From assembly GCA_040386975.1 (NCBI GenBank), contig JAZKEO010000024.1, forward strand, positions 62,001 through 126,000: a stretch of 64,000 nt of DNA, written 5' to 3'. The notes beneath the pieces were generated by a model that was not told the origin of the DNA, searched no databases, and saw only the letters and a program-made list of their open reading frames with translations. Position numbers and translations under genes: made by a program. Of the stretch, positions 18,115 through 26,608 are shown piece after piece. How positions within the stretch are numbered: position 1 is the stretch's first letter; the number at the start of each line of letters is the position of its first letter. This stretch comes from M2408 sp040386975. Its GTDB lineage: Bacteria > Bacteroidota > Bacteroidia > Flavobacteriales_D > Crocinitomicaceae.

Positions 18115-19101
18115 TTATGTCGTTACAGACATTATTTTTTTGACTAAATTTAAAATAGTTTTGCTTTTGTTTTCCGTCTCAACCCATTCTAAATCTGGAA
18201 TTGATTTATTTGTAAAACCTCCACCAAGATACAAATAAATATCATTTTCCAAAATTTGGGCACAACGCAAATTCACATACAATTTAGCGGAATTTTCGTT
18301 TACAAAACCAATTACTCCTGTGTAAAGTCCACGGTTATGCGGTTCAACAGTTCGAATCAAACTAATTGCTCTTTCTTTTGGAAAACCCGATATTGCTGGT
18401 GACGGGTGAATGTGATGAGCCACTTTCCACGGCAAATTTGAATTCAATTCAGCTGAAATATCCGTGCGAATATGCGTAACAGGACCAGCTTGAAAATCAT
18501 ACGGACCTTGTGTTTCAACAGATTTTAAGTCTAATTTTTTACATACATCCAAAATATAATCTGTGACGATTTGTTGTTCAAAAATTTCTTTTTCGCCCCA
18601 TTCCACATCAATTTCATCTTCCTTTTTGGTTCCTGCCAAAGCAGTCGTAAACATGAAATTTTTATGTGCTTCGATTAAGATTTCAGGCGATGCTCCAATC
18701 CACGTTCCGAATTTCTCACTTGAAACAAGGTAAACAAAAGCGTTTGGATAATTCCCTTCTAATTCTTGAAATAATTTCTCAATAAAAACAGGATTAAACG
18801 GATGTTTTTTGATGCGCGAAAAAACCGCTTTGTCCATTTGATACAAATTCAAACCATTCAACAATTCATGTGCTTGCAAATAATATTCTCTTGCAGACAT
18901 CGTATATGGTTCTTCATCGCTGAAATAAAAACTCAAATCTTTAGTCGATTTTTCATCTTCTTGAAAAAGATAACAAGTTGAAAAGTCAAAATTCGAGACA
19001 ACAAAACCTTCTTTTACCTCATCAGCGTCTATTTCTGAAAAAGTTCCAAATTTTGTTTCTCTATCCTTTCCTGGAAAACGATATGTCAAAAAATCACTCA
19101 A
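18115..19101 (-). CDS. menF: Isochorismate synthase (MenF-like, chorismate-binding)
   Basis: The 328-residue protein is a chorismate-binding-family enzyme expected to convert chorismate to isochorismate at the start of menaquinone synthesis. Family marks are the H-H-I-H-P-S-P-A-I-S-G-F-P segment, R-G-L-Y-T-G-V-I-G-F, and the Mg-binding E-W-V-E-T-E-N-K-S near the end. It is shorter than many MenF or EntC proteins, with a reduced N-terminal region, but the catalytic C-terminal part is complete. It overlaps menI by 4 bp and precedes menD, so its role in menaquinone synthesis is strongly supported by context. Confidence 0.92.
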   Translation of the reverse strand: MSDFLTYRFPGKDRETKFGTFSEIDADEVKEGFVVSNFDFSTCYLFQEDEKSTKDLSFYFSDEEPYTMSAREYYLQAHELLNGLNLYQMDKAVFSRIKKHPFNPVFIEKLFQELEGNYPNAFVYLVSSEKFGTWIGASPEILIEAHKNFMFTTALAGTKKEDEIDVEWGEKEIFEQQIVTDYILDVCKKLDLKSVETQGPYDFQAGPVTHIRTDISAELNSNLPWKVAHHIHPSPAISGFPKERAISLIRTVEPHNRGLYTGVIGFVNENSAKLYVNLRCAQILENDIYLYLGGGFTNKSIPDLEWVETENKSKTILNLVKKIMSVTT

Positions 19102-19520
19102 GATATTTTTTTAATTAAAACCGTTAATCTTCCAATACAAATTAACTTGTTTGTCGTTTCATCAAAAATTTCGACTTGCCAAACATGCGTTGTTTTTCCA
19201 ATATGGATCGCTTTTCCAACTCCTTTTACACTTCCAGATTTTACACTTCCAAGATGATTTGCATTGATTTCCAAACCAACTGGAGCTTCATTCTTTAAAT
19301 CGCACAACAAAGCCGAGCCCATGGAAGCAATCGATTCAATTAAAACTGCATTTGCTCCACCGTGTAACAAACCCATTGGTTGGTGCGTAGTTGCATTTAC
19401 TGGCATTGTAGCCGACAGCGAAAGCGCATCAATGGAAACAAATTCAATCTTCAAATACCTCATCAAAGTGTTTTCACACAAAGCATTTATTTTCACTAAA
19501 TCTGTGGTATTCCAATTCAT
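19098..19520 (-). CDS. menI: Hotdog-fold thioesterase, probable MenI (DHNA-CoA thioesterase)
   Basis: The 140-residue protein belongs to the PaaI/MenI hotdog family. The motif H-Q-P-M-G-L-L-H-G-G-A-N-A-V-L-I-E-S (about 45-62) includes the conserved Gly-Gly and the catalytic Glu. Its position as the first gene ahead of menF and menD points to hydrolysis of 1,4-dihydroxy-2-naphthoyl-CoA. The ATG is 4 nt after a -7-like element (TAATTTTA at 19525-19532), suggesting a leaderless transcript. Confidence 0.82.
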   Translation of the reverse strand: MNWNTTDLVKINALCENTLMRYLKIEFVSIDALSLSATMPVNATTHQPMGLLHGGANAVLIESIASMGSALLCDLKNEAPVGLEINANHLGSVKSGSVKGVGKAIHIGKTTHVWQVEIFDETTNKLICIGRLTVLIKKIS

Positions 19521-19524
19521 GGCT

Positions 19525-19532
19525 TAAAATTA
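19525..19532 (-). promoter_or_regulatory. -7-like element 4 nt before menI
   Basis: The minus strand reads TAATTTTA, then AGCC, then the menI ATG. It differs from TAnnTTTG only at the last base. The 4-nt spacing matches that at four other genes of the window. Confidence 0.35.
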
Positions 19533-19584
19533 GTTAAAAAACTAAAATATATCTCTAAAAAAACTAATTCTCACAATTTTTCGC

Positions 19585-19592
19585 CAACTTTG
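19585..19592 (+). promoter_or_regulatory. -7-like element 4 nt before the SDR gene
   Basis: CAACTTTG, then CTTC, then ATG at 19597. One mismatch to TAnnTTTG, at the first base. If used, transcription would begin close to the A of the ATG. Confidence 0.35.
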
Positions 19593-19596
19593 CTTC

Positions 19597-20394
19597 ATGG
19601 AAAATATTTTTGCGGATAAAATTTGTTGGGTAACGGGTGCTTCTTCTGGAATTGGAAAGGAAATGACGATACAATTAGCAAATCTTGGAGCAAAAATTAT
19701 TCTTTCAGCAAGAAATACAGATTCATTAAACGAAATTAAAAAATCGTTGAAAAACGCTGAATCGCATCTTGTTTTGGCTTTGGATTTAGAAAATTCAATC
19801 CATTTTCCTGATTTAGCCAAACAAATTATTGAAAAATATGGAAAAATTGATTTTTTGTTCAACAATGGTGGTTTAAGTCAGCGTTCAGAAGCAGCTCAAA
19901 CTCCGATAGAAGTTGATAGAAGAATCATGGAAATTAATTATTTTGGAAATATCGCTTTAACAAAAAGTGTTCTACCCTACTTTCAAAAACAAAAATCGGG
20001 ACATATTATTGTGATTTCAAGTATCGCAGGGAAATTTGGTTTCTTTTTACGTTCAGCTTACAGTGCTTCAAAACACGCACTTCATGGTTTTTATGAAAGT
20101 CTAGCTTTGGAGGAAGAAAAAAACAATATTCATGTTACCATTGCTTGCCCTGGGAAAATCAACACGCCAATTTCCACAAACGCTTTGACTGAAACTGGCG
20201 AAAAACATGGAGTAATGGATCACAACCAAGAAACTGGAATGCCAGTTGAAGAATGTGTGCAAATTTTACTAAAAGCAGTTTCTAAAAACAAACGCGAAAT
20301 TTTAATTGGAAACAAAGAAATTAAAGCTGTTACCTTAAAGCGTTTTTTACCAAATTTGTTTTGGAAAATTATAAAAAAACAAAGCGCAACATGA
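19597..20394 (+). CDS. Short-chain dehydrogenase/reductase
   Basis: The 265-residue SDR has the NAD(P)-binding motif T-G-A-S-S-G-I-G near residue 14, N-N-G-G near 88, a catalytic Ser in I-S-S-I-A-G near 142 and Y-S-A-S-K near 155. It resembles the DHRS7-like group of classical SDRs; the substrate cannot be told from sequence. The gene is divergent from menI across a 76-bp gap and converges with msrB. A -7-like element sits 4 nt before its ATG. Confidence 0.9.
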   Translation: MENIFADKICWVTGASSGIGKEMTIQLANLGAKIILSARNTDSLNEIKKSLKNAESHLVLALDLENSIHFPDLAKQIIEKYGKIDFLFNNGGLSQRSEAAQTPIEVDRRIMEINYFGNIALTKSVLPYFQKQKSGHIIVISSIAGKFGFFLRSAYSASKHALHGFYESLALEEEKNNIHVTIACPGKINTPISTNALTETGEKHGVMDHNQETGMPVEECVQILLKAVSKNKREILIGNKEIKAVTLKRFLPNLFWKIIKKQSAT

Positions 20395-20423
20395 CGGAAA
20401 TTCTAAAAATAGCTCTTAATTAA

Positions 20424-20455
20424 AGTGCTAATTTTTGAATTAGCTAATTAACGAA
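20424..20455. repeat. Degenerate octamer array with hairpin, ends at msrB stop
   Basis: Four 8-bp words are read: AGTGCTAA, TTTTTGAA, TTAGCTAA, TTAACGAA, ending exactly at the msrB stop codon (20456-20458). Within it GCTAATT (20427-20433) and AATTAGC (20438-20444) form a 7-bp stem with a 4-nt loop, which may act as a weak terminator between the convergent SDR and msrB genes. Confidence 0.45.
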
Positions 20456-20971
20456 TCATTTCTTCGCTTCAAAATCCAACATCAATGAATTCATACAAAA
20501 ACGCAAGTTTGTCGGTTTTGGTCCATCGTCGAAAACATGTCCTAAATGTCCATCACATCTTCCGCACAAGACTTCAGAACGAACCATTCCATGGCTGTTA
20601 TCTTCTTCATAACGAACACTATTTGGTCTAATCGTTTCATAAAAACTTGGCCATCCGCATGTACTTGAGAATTTTGCATCTGCTAAAAACAAGGGATTAC
20701 CGCAAGCAGCACAATAATATGTTCCTACACCTTCAAAATCCCAATATTTACCTGAAAAAGCATATTCTGTATTCTTATTTCGTGCAATTTGGTAAACATC
20801 GTCTGGTAACACTTTTTTCCATTCGGCATCAGTAACATTTAAATGAGTTGTGTCTGTTTTAGAATAATATGGATTCATAAGTTCTTGATTTTTTTTGACT
20901 TTTGTTTGTTGAGCTTGACATGAAAATATTGCTAACAATAGAAATGAAGCAAAAGCTATTTTGGAAATCAT
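20456..20971 (-). CDS. msrB: Peptide-methionine (R)-S-oxide reductase, lipoprotein
   Basis: The 171-residue product has a lipoprotein signal (lipobox about I-F-S-C, Cys18) and an MsrB domain (about 45-170). The zinc ligands are in C-A-A-C and C-G-R-C, and the catalytic Cys159 is in R-F-C-M-N-S. It reduces methionine-R-sulfoxide in proteins, here probably on the periplasmic face of a membrane. No resolving MsrA domain is fused. It is monocistronic. Confidence 0.95.
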   Translation of the reverse strand: MISKIAFASFLLLAIFSCQAQQTKVKKNQELMNPYYSKTDTTHLNVTDAEWKKVLPDDVYQIARNKNTEYAFSGKYWDFEGVGTYYCAACGNPLFLADAKFSSTCGWPSFYETIRPNSVRYEEDNSHGMVRSEVLCGRCDGHLGHVFDDGPKPTNLRFCMNSLMLDFEAKK

Positions 20972-21033
20972 GGTATTTCTTTTAAAGTTATGACTAAGAT
21001 ACGATTAATTCAAAGAAATAGTTTTATTAAAAC

Positions 21034-21073
21034 AAAAAAGGGAAACAAGATACATAAAACATCTTATTTCCCT
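21034..21073 (-). terminator. Hairpin terminator after the cyclophilin gene
   Basis: AGGGAAACAAGAT (21039-21051) pairs with ATCTTATTTCCCT (21061-21073), one wobble position, followed by a T run on the minus strand. Confidence 0.85.
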
Positions 21074-21101
21074 CAATATCGATACTAAGTAATTTTAGAA
21101 A

Positions 21102-21533
21102 TTAATCAATGATTTCAATTGCAACAATTTTATCACCTTCTCTGATTTCGTCAACAATATCAACTCCTTCAACAACTTTTCCAAAACATGTATGGTTTCT
21201 ATCTAAGTGAGAAGTTTGTTTACGTGAATGACAAACAAAAAATTGTGAACCTCCCGTATTTCTTCCAGCATGTGCCATGGACAAAACACCTCTATCGTGA
21301 TATTGATTATCACCTGTTAACTCACAGTCAATTTTGTATCCTGGTCCTCCAGCACCTGTTCCATTTGGACAACCACCTTGAATCACGAAATCAGGAATCA
21401 CTCGGTGAAAAGTCAAACCATTATAAAATCCTGATTTAGCCAATTTTACAAAGTTAGCAACCGTATTTGGTGCATCGTTCTCATAAAAATCAACGTGCAT
21501 ATCTCCTTTAGAAGTCTTAATTATTCCTTTCAT
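21102..21533 (-). CDS. Cyclophilin-type peptidyl-prolyl isomerase
   Basis: The 143-residue single-domain cyclophilin has no signal peptide and is probably cytoplasmic. Marks are F-H-R-V-I-P-D-F-V-I-Q-G-G (active-site Arg), the G-G-S-Q-F-F-V segment and H-L-D-R-N-H-T-C-F-G-K-V. A Cys-containing upstream extension (start at 21551) is possible, but the M-K-G-I-I-K start at 21533 fits family length. It has its own terminator. Confidence 0.92.
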   Translation of the reverse strand: MKGIIKTSKGDMHVDFYENDAPNTVANFVKLAKSGFYNGLTFHRVIPDFVIQGGCPNGTGAGGPGYKIDCELTGDNQYHDRGVLSMAHAGRNTGGSQFFVCHSRKQTSHLDRNHTCFGKVVEGVDIVDEIREGDKIVAIEIID

Positions 21534-21602
21534 AAATTTATTTTTACACAAAATTAATCAAAACAAAGGAATTTGAATCACGATAACTTTTAAAACTGTT
21601 AA

Positions 21603-22487
21603 TTAAGCTGTTTTTAATGCAATAAATTCAATTAATTCTTCAAACTTGAATTTATTATCTGTGATAAATTGATTCGTAATATCTTTCAATCTTTCGGTAT
21701 GAGTAAAATTAAAATCACTTTCACAAAATTCATCATCTAATTTTGGTTGATATCTGAAATAAATCAAACGTTTGTCATGTTCAGCAACGCTTATTAATTC
21801 ATCATGAATTTTTTTACTTTGCTCTAAACTGACTTCATTTTTTTTATTCGAAAATTCACCCGTCCCAATACTAATCAAAATAATTGGCTCTGTTGGATAG
21901 AAAAAACGTGCGTATTCGTACGACATCAAAGCTGGGTTTTGAAATAAAAATTTTGCATCAACAAAATCGTTGTTATCCAAACACAACGGAGGAAATAGCC
22001 CCAAAGTTGCTGAACAAGCATTCATGACCTTAGATAAAGGTAAATCACGGTATCTGTCCAAGGAATTTGAGAATGAAAAAAGTTCGTTATGTGTTTTATT
22101 ATAACTAACGAATAAAAAATGATTTTTAAAGCTATTCAAACTTACATCTCCAAAAAAATGTTCTAAGACAAAATTCAAAGGATAAGTAGAATTCGAAGCA
22201 TCATTTCCGATATTTCGATTAAACATCTGACTTCCTCTTTTTTCGTAAAATCTTAAAAGATCTTTGGGAGTATATTTAGATTTTCCATCTTCATCTTTGA
22301 GCATCAGAGCACCGGTAAAAATCGAACTTGCACTTGTACTTGAAAAAACATCAACCCAAGATGTAACGTCTAAATCGCTATCAGCATCCGTAACAGCAGT
22401 ATGTAAATAATCAAGTATTCTTAAAGGAATAACCCCAAGTTGACCACCACCATCTATAGATAATATAACTCGATACTTACAAACCAT
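21603..22487 (-). CDS. Divergent patatin-like protein
   Basis: The 294-residue protein has the patatin start motif D-G-G-G near residue 12, but the usual Arg of DGGGxRG is replaced (D-G-G-G-Q-L-G). The expected G-x-S-x-G nucleophile elbow is S-T-S-A-S, with Ser52 in the nucleophile place and both Gly residues replaced. The catalytic-Asp motif is F-V-D-A-K (Asp177) instead of D-G-G/A. It may therefore be a weakened or altered lipid acyl hydrolase, or a structural relative. It stands alone: no nucleotidyltransferase, effector partner or membrane gene next to it suggests a defence system. Confidence 0.75.
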   Translation of the reverse strand: MVCKYRVILSIDGGGQLGVIPLRILDYLHTAVTDADSDLDVTSWVDVFSSTSASSIFTGALMLKDEDGKSKYTPKDLLRFYEKRGSQMFNRNIGNDASNSTYPLNFVLEHFFGDVSLNSFKNHFLFVSYNKTHNELFSFSNSLDRYRDLPLSKVMNACSATLGLFPPLCLDNNDFVDAKFLFQNPALMSYEYARFFYPTEPIILISIGTGEFSNKKNEVSLEQSKKIHDELISVAEHDKRLIYFRYQPKLDDEFCESDFNFTHTERLKDITNQFITDNKFKFEELIEFIALKTA

Positions 22488-22561
22488 TCTCTAAAGTAAG
22501 CATTTTATCCTTTAAAAGCAAGTATTTCACCTATAAATGAACAAAATGCACTTCCTATCGA

Positions 22562-23521
22562 TTATTTTACTCTTAATTGACGTCCGATTTGTAATGTTGT
22601 TGTTTGACGAATACCATTTAACTGGCAAATCTTAGAAATTGTCGTTCTGTTTTTTCCTGCAATCTCAGACAATGTATCTCCTGAACGCACTTTATAGTAC
22701 TTTCTTGACGCTGTTGAAGGCTTAGAAATTGTTGTAACAGCTTCTCCATGTTCATCAGTTTGATTGTAATAATCAGTAGGTTTTGCTCCTGGACGGAAAA
22801 TTCCTCTGTGAACAAATAAATTTTGATCTTTAATTGTTTTTGAGGCTACATCGATAATTTCTTCTGGATTTATCGGTGCATCGTAAAAACGCACTTCAAA
22901 ATGTAAATGAGAACCATAAGAACGCCCTGTATTTCCACCCAAGCCAATTGGATCCCCTGCTCTAACTTCTGAATTTGGAGCAATCAACAATTTACTAAGG
23001 TGAGCGTAAAATGTCTCCAAACCATTATAATGTCTTACAATAATCAAATTTCCAAAACCTCCAGAGTTAAATTTTGCATAACGTACTTTTCCTGACCAGC
23101 AAGAACGAACCGTATCACCCGTATTCAAATTAATATCAATTCCATTGTGATAACGTCCTTTTCTGTAACCGTAACGAGAAGTAATGTAACCATCAAAAGG
23201 CATAACAAATTGTGAATGAACACTATCCCCAACACACAACCAAACTGTATCTTTTAATTTTGTTAAATCATTCACTTTTTCAGAAGTAAAACAAACTTCA
23301 TTATCCCAATTTTGGACAAAATTTAAAGTTGTATCATTACTGAATTTATCGTAAATAGCATCATTTAATATCCCATCAAAACCAATATCTGAAAGTAATT
23401 CCCATGTTCTATCAGAATAAACAACGATTCTACCTTGAGTAGATTCAATCGTATCTAAAGCAAATTGACTAAAAGAAAAAAACTGTATTAATAAGGCTGT
23501 TAAAAGAAATATTTTTTTCAT
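22562..23521 (-). CDS. M23 metallopeptidase with C-terminal LysM domain
   Basis: A 319-residue secreted peptidoglycan hydrolase. It has a signal peptide (1-18), a non-catalytic N-terminal region, a LytM/M23 domain (about 105-215) with the zinc motifs H-N-G-I-D and S-H-L-H-F-E, and a LysM domain at the C terminus (about 273-319). It probably cuts peptide bridges during wall growth or daughter-cell separation. A TTTG-N16-TAATTTTG promoter lies upstream, and it appears monocistronic. Confidence 0.93.
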   Translation of the reverse strand: MKKIFLLTALLIQFFSFSQFALDTIESTQGRIVVYSDRTWELLSDIGFDGILNDAIYDKFSNDTTLNFVQNWDNEVCFTSEKVNDLTKLKDTVWLCVGDSVHSQFVMPFDGYITSRYGYRKGRYHNGIDINLNTGDTVRSCWSGKVRYAKFNSGGFGNLIIVRHYNGLETFYAHLSKLLIAPNSEVRAGDPIGLGGNTGRSYGSHLHFEVRFYDAPINPEEIIDVASKTIKDQNLFVHRGIFRPGAKPTDYYNQTDEHGEAVTTISKPSTASRKYYKVRSGDTLSEIAGKNRTTISKICQLNGIRQTTTLQIGRQLRVK

Positions 23522-23564
23522 ATTTTATATTTTAAAAATAGCTTAAAAAATCATTTTTCACTTT

Positions 23565-23592
23565 CAAAATTAAGCTAAAAATAAATTACAAA
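23565..23592 (-). promoter_or_regulatory. Promoter of the M23/LysM peptidase gene
   Basis: On the minus strand, TTTG (23592-23589) is followed after 16 nt by TAATTTTG (23572-23565). Both elements match the Bacteroidota consensus, with slightly short spacing. Confidence 0.5.
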
Positions 23593-23643
23593 ACTAATGC
23601 TATATTTTTCAAACACACAAAGTTAATGAATATTTATTATATA

Positions 23644-24525
23644 TCATCGAACATCCATCACAAAAATATCATAAAAGACATGTTCATTACTTTTGACAAT
23701 ATCCATCAATCCCTTTTCTCCATAGGCTTCAGAAGGTGGAATAAGTACCCATATCTTATCTGATCTTTTAGCATTTATTAACGATTTTTTTAAGCCTTTA
23801 ACAATTCCAAAATCGGAGAATCGAAATTTAAATGGCTGATTTCTCTTATAACTTATGTCGTATTTTGGATTGGAAGCAGTGCCAACCATGTAATGAAATT
23901 CAATTTCACTTTCTTCGTTAGCCAGTTTTTTTTCACTTTTATTTTGTTCTAAAAGCCAAACTTTTGTTCCATCAATTTCTTTTGTTGGTTTTACCTTTTC
24001 AACAACTTTTACTCGAATTCGGTTATTCGCATTTGGAGGAATCAAACCTTTAATTCCAACTTCACCACGAGCAAATTTAGCTGGTAAATAAATCTCAACA
24101 AAATCTCCTACTTTTAATTTTCGAAAAGCAATATCCCAACCTGGAGTTTGCATTCCGTAACCAACTAAAAAAGGTAATGTTTCTCTATTTAAAAGTTTAT
24201 TCCCATCAACAAAAGTGTTATCATCTAATAAAACTTCATAGTTAATCTGTACAACTTCTCCATCTTTTAACACTTCTCCATTTCCATGAAGGAAATAGGT
24301 AATTTTGATTCCATTTGCTAATTTAATTTTAGATACCTTTTTCAAGGGTTTGAGACTTAACTTTTTTAATTCCGCTTTATTTGTAGCTGGTGAATAAGTC
24401 GTTTTATTAGTATTAGTCTCAAGCAGTGTTTGTTTTTTCTTTTTTACTCCTTCTGTCGTACACGAAACTACAAATAAAAAAAGTATAAGTGTTAATTTCA
24501 ATATGTGATAAAAATTTGATTTCAT
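23644..24525 (-). CDS. Two-domain FKBP-type peptidyl-prolyl isomerase lipoprotein
   Basis: The 293-residue product has a lipoprotein signal (lipobox about V-V-S-C, Cys22), a Lys-rich linker and an FKBP domain (about 80-180) with G-D-F-V-E-I-Y-L-P-A and an L-I-P-P segment. A second, degenerate FKBP-like domain (about 195-293) ends I-F-V-M-D-V-R. It lies 6 bp after the GldI-like gene. The pairing of two FKBP lipoproteins suggests chaperoning of exported or gliding-machine proteins; this is inference. Confidence 0.85.
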   Translation of the reverse strand: MKSNFYHILKLTLILFLFVVSCTTEGVKKKKQTLLETNTNKTTYSPATNKAELKKLSLKPLKKVSKIKLANGIKITYFLHGNGEVLKDGEVVQINYEVLLDDNTFVDGNKLLNRETLPFLVGYGMQTPGWDIAFRKLKVGDFVEIYLPAKFARGEVGIKGLIPPNANNRIRVKVVEKVKPTKEIDGTKVWLLEQNKSEKKLANEESEIEFHYMVGTASNPKYDISYKRNQPFKFRFSDFGIVKGLKKSLINAKRSDKIWVLIPPSEAYGEKGLMDIVKSNEHVFYDIFVMDVR

Positions 24526-24531
24526 TTAGAT

Positions 24532-25056
24532 TTATCTTAAATTAAGTAATTCAATATCAATAACCAAAACTGTTAAAGGCGGGATTTTATCTCTATCTCC
24601 CAAAAGTCCATGAGCTAAGTGACTTGGAACAATTAATTTTGCTTTATCACCTATTTTCATTTTTTTAATCCCTTCCTGAACTCCTGTTTCTATATCGCTT
24701 TTGTCAATCTTAAAGGATTCTACTTCCAAACTATCCGTTTGATAACATAAAGTCCCGTCCAATAAATTTATTTTATATCGAACCAAAGCTTCCAATTCTG
24801 TTTCAGCTTTCCTTCCGCTTCCTTGATGATAAATATAGTATCTTAAACCAGAACCCGTTTTAATTGTTTTCCACGTTTTTCTATTCGCTAAAAATATTTT
24901 TATATCCAATTCTTCTTCGATGGCAAAATTTTTATTCATGTCTGAAGACTGATCTTTTGTCCATTTAATTTCTTTCTGCTTTACTTTGGGCTCATCACCG
25001 CAAGAATAAAGAAAAAGAATTGTGACAACAACTATATAGTTAATATTTCGAATCAT
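24532..25056 (-). CDS. gldI: FKBP-type isomerase lipoprotein, GldI-like
   Basis: The 174-residue protein has a lipoprotein signal (Y-S-C-G, Cys19), a charged spacer and one FKBP domain (about 60-174) with G-I-K-K-M-K-I-G-D-K-A and I-V-P-S-H-L-A-H-G. Length and spacing resemble GldI, the gliding-motility lipoprotein needed for T9SS function in some Flavobacteria. The neighbourhood, downstream of the NrnA-type phosphoesterase gene, supports this. An ordinary FKBP lipoprotein is the alternative. Confidence 0.7.
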   Translation of the reverse strand: MIRNINYIVVVTILFLYSCGDEPKVKQKEIKWTKDQSSDMNKNFAIEEELDIKIFLANRKTWKTIKTGSGLRYYIYHQGSGRKAETELEALVRYKINLLDGTLCYQTDSLEVESFKIDKSDIETGVQEGIKKMKIGDKAKLIVPSHLAHGLLGDRDKIPPLTVLVIDIELLNLR

Positions 25057-25059
25057 ACT

Positions 25060-26064
25060 TTATAAATAATTTGGAACAACTTGAATAAACTTTTTTATAG
25101 CGTCATCTAAACTTCCAACAATTTTTCCTCCAGCGGCATTAGCATGTCCACCACCATTAAAATGTTCGTTAGCCAACATATTTATAGGATTGTTTCGACC
25201 TTTTGAACGAAATGAAATTTTAACCTCACCTTCCTTTTCAGAGAAAAACACAGCAATCTTCACTCCCTTTATTGATAAAGCAACATTTACCAAGCCTTCC
25301 GTATCGCCCTTATCGTGCTTAAACCGACTTAATTCCTCTTCAGAAAGCGAAATGTAAGCTACTTGATTGTTTTCGAGAATAACCAATTTTTCAGAAGTCG
25401 CAAAACCTCTCAGTTTTAATTTGTCAGTTGTATTATCATCAAAAGTATTTTCATGAATTTCATCATGTTTGACCCCTCTCTCTATCAAATTAGCAACTAT
25501 TAAATGTGTTTTTGCTTTAACAGAATTGAATCGAAATGAACCCGTATCGGTCATTATTCCAAGATAAATCGGCGTTCCAACTTTTTCATCTAAAAAAGTT
25601 AGGTTTTCAGAATCTTCTATCAATTCATAAATCATCTGACAAGTAGAGCAAGAACTTGTATCACTCCAATTGATGTCGGCAAAACCAGAAGGATTTAAAT
25701 GATGATCAATCATCACTTTAAATCCTTGAGCTTGATTTAAGATTTCTCCCATTTCATTTCCCAAGCGACTTGGCTCGTTAAAGTCTAAAGCAAAAATCAA
25801 ATCCGCTTCTTCAAGTTTTTTTGCAACCAACTCTTTTTTCTCTTCGAAATTTACGATTACATCAATTTCTTCTAACCAAGTCAAAAACTTAGGTGCTGGA
25901 TCTGGATGACAAATCTCTAATTGAGCTTGAGGATTTATTTTTTTACAAAATTGATACAAAGCCATTGAACTTCCAATAGAGTCTCCGTCTGGTGATTTAT
26001 GCGAAGTAATGACAAGAGATTTTGCTTTTTTTATTTGTTCAATGATTTGTTTTGTTTGATTCAT
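25060..26064 (-). CDS. nrnA: DHH-family phosphoesterase (NrnA-like)
   Basis: The 334-residue protein has the DHH domain motifs D-G-D-S (near 25), D-F-N, D-H-H (near 120) and D-T-G-S-F-R-F (near 175), followed by a DHHA1 domain (about 230-334) with G-G-G-H-A-N-A-A-G-G. NrnA-type proteins degrade short oligoribonucleotides and, in some species, dephosphorylate 3'-phosphoadenosine 5'-phosphate. It is the first gene of the nrnA-gldI-FKBP operon, with 3 and 6 bp gaps. A terminator separates it from the gene upstream. Confidence 0.93.
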   Translation of the reverse strand: MNQTKQIIEQIKKAKSLVITSHKSPDGDSIGSSMALYQFCKKINPQAQLEICHPDPAPKFLTWLEEIDVIVNFEEKKELVAKKLEEADLIFALDFNEPSRLGNEMGEILNQAQGFKVMIDHHLNPSGFADINWSDTSSCSTCQMIYELIEDSENLTFLDEKVGTPIYLGIMTDTGSFRFNSVKAKTHLIVANLIERGVKHDEIHENTFDDNTTDKLKLRGFATSEKLVILENNQVAYISLSEEELSRFKHDKGDTEGLVNVALSIKGVKIAVFFSEKEGEVKISFRSKGRNNPINMLANEHFNGGGHANAAGGKIVGSLDDAIKKFIQVVPNYL

Positions 26065-26078
26065 GGTTCTTTTAACGC

Positions 26079-26108
26079 AAAAAGCCCCGTTTTGTTACGG
26101 GGCTTTTT
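26079..26108 (-). terminator. Strong GC-rich terminator upstream of nrnA
   Basis: AAAAAGCCCCGT (26079-26090) and ACGGGGCTTTTT (26097-26108) form a perfect 12-bp stem with a 6-nt loop. It ends transcription of the minus-strand gene at 26128-26601 and isolates nrnA. Confidence 0.95.
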
Positions 26109-26127
26109 AATAAATTTTGTTTAAAAA

Positions 26128-26601
26128 TTACAATCCGATAATTGTCGTTTTCTTGTCTAAGATTAAAACTCCAATACATTGAGGCTTGTTATTACCTTCA
26201 CCTCCTTCGATTGTAACTCCAATCATCATTTTACGAGTTTTATCAGTTGTGATCTCGATTAATTCATCTTGGGCAACTGAAGAAATTACTTTTTTAACTT
26301 TTTTATAATTTCCACTAGCATCTTTTTGAGATTCCATCTCAAACAATTCTACAACTAAATTTCCCGCTTTTTCATCAACAAGAGCAGCAGAAATTCGATA
26401 ATCCGTATTTGCTTGAGCAATAAAAGCCATTTCATAGGCTTCACCTACTTTTAAAGCTCCAGATTTAGATTGAGAGCAAATACCGAATGCTCCTTTATCT
26501 TTCGCTCTTACGATTTTTTCAGGTACTGGACACTGTGCAAACAAAACATTACATGTAAAAAGTAAAGTTGCTACAGAAAGAGAGTTAATTATTGTTTTCA
26601 T
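26128..26601 (-). CDS. Secreted protein, unknown
   Basis: A 157-residue product with a signal peptide (1-22). The mature part is beta-rich, with short segments such as Y-R-I-S-A-A-L-V-D and T-R-K-M-M-I-G-V-T-I-E-G-G, and has two Cys pairs. No family was recognised. It follows the next gene (26609) by 7 bp, so they probably form a two-gene unit ended by the strong terminator. Confidence 0.7.
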   Translation of the reverse strand: MKTIINSLSVATLLFTCNVLFAQCPVPEKIVRAKDKGAFGICSQSKSGALKVGEAYEMAFIAQANTDYRISAALVDEKAGNLVVELFEMESQKDASGNYKKVKKVISSVAQDELIEITTDKTRKMMIGVTIEGGEGNNKPQCIGVLILDKKTTIIGL

Positions 26602-26608
26602 AAGGCTA

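Noticed and set aside
19542..19865. 107-codon minus-strand ORF opposite the SDR start
   Set aside because: The plus-strand SDR with full catalytic motifs explains the region; the ORF also covers the SDR promoter.
21603..22487. CBASS-type patatin effector (CapV-like)
   Set aside because: The neighbours are a cyclophilin and an M23 peptidase; no nucleotidyltransferase, ubiquitin-like or HORMA gene is adjacent, and the active-site motifs are altered.
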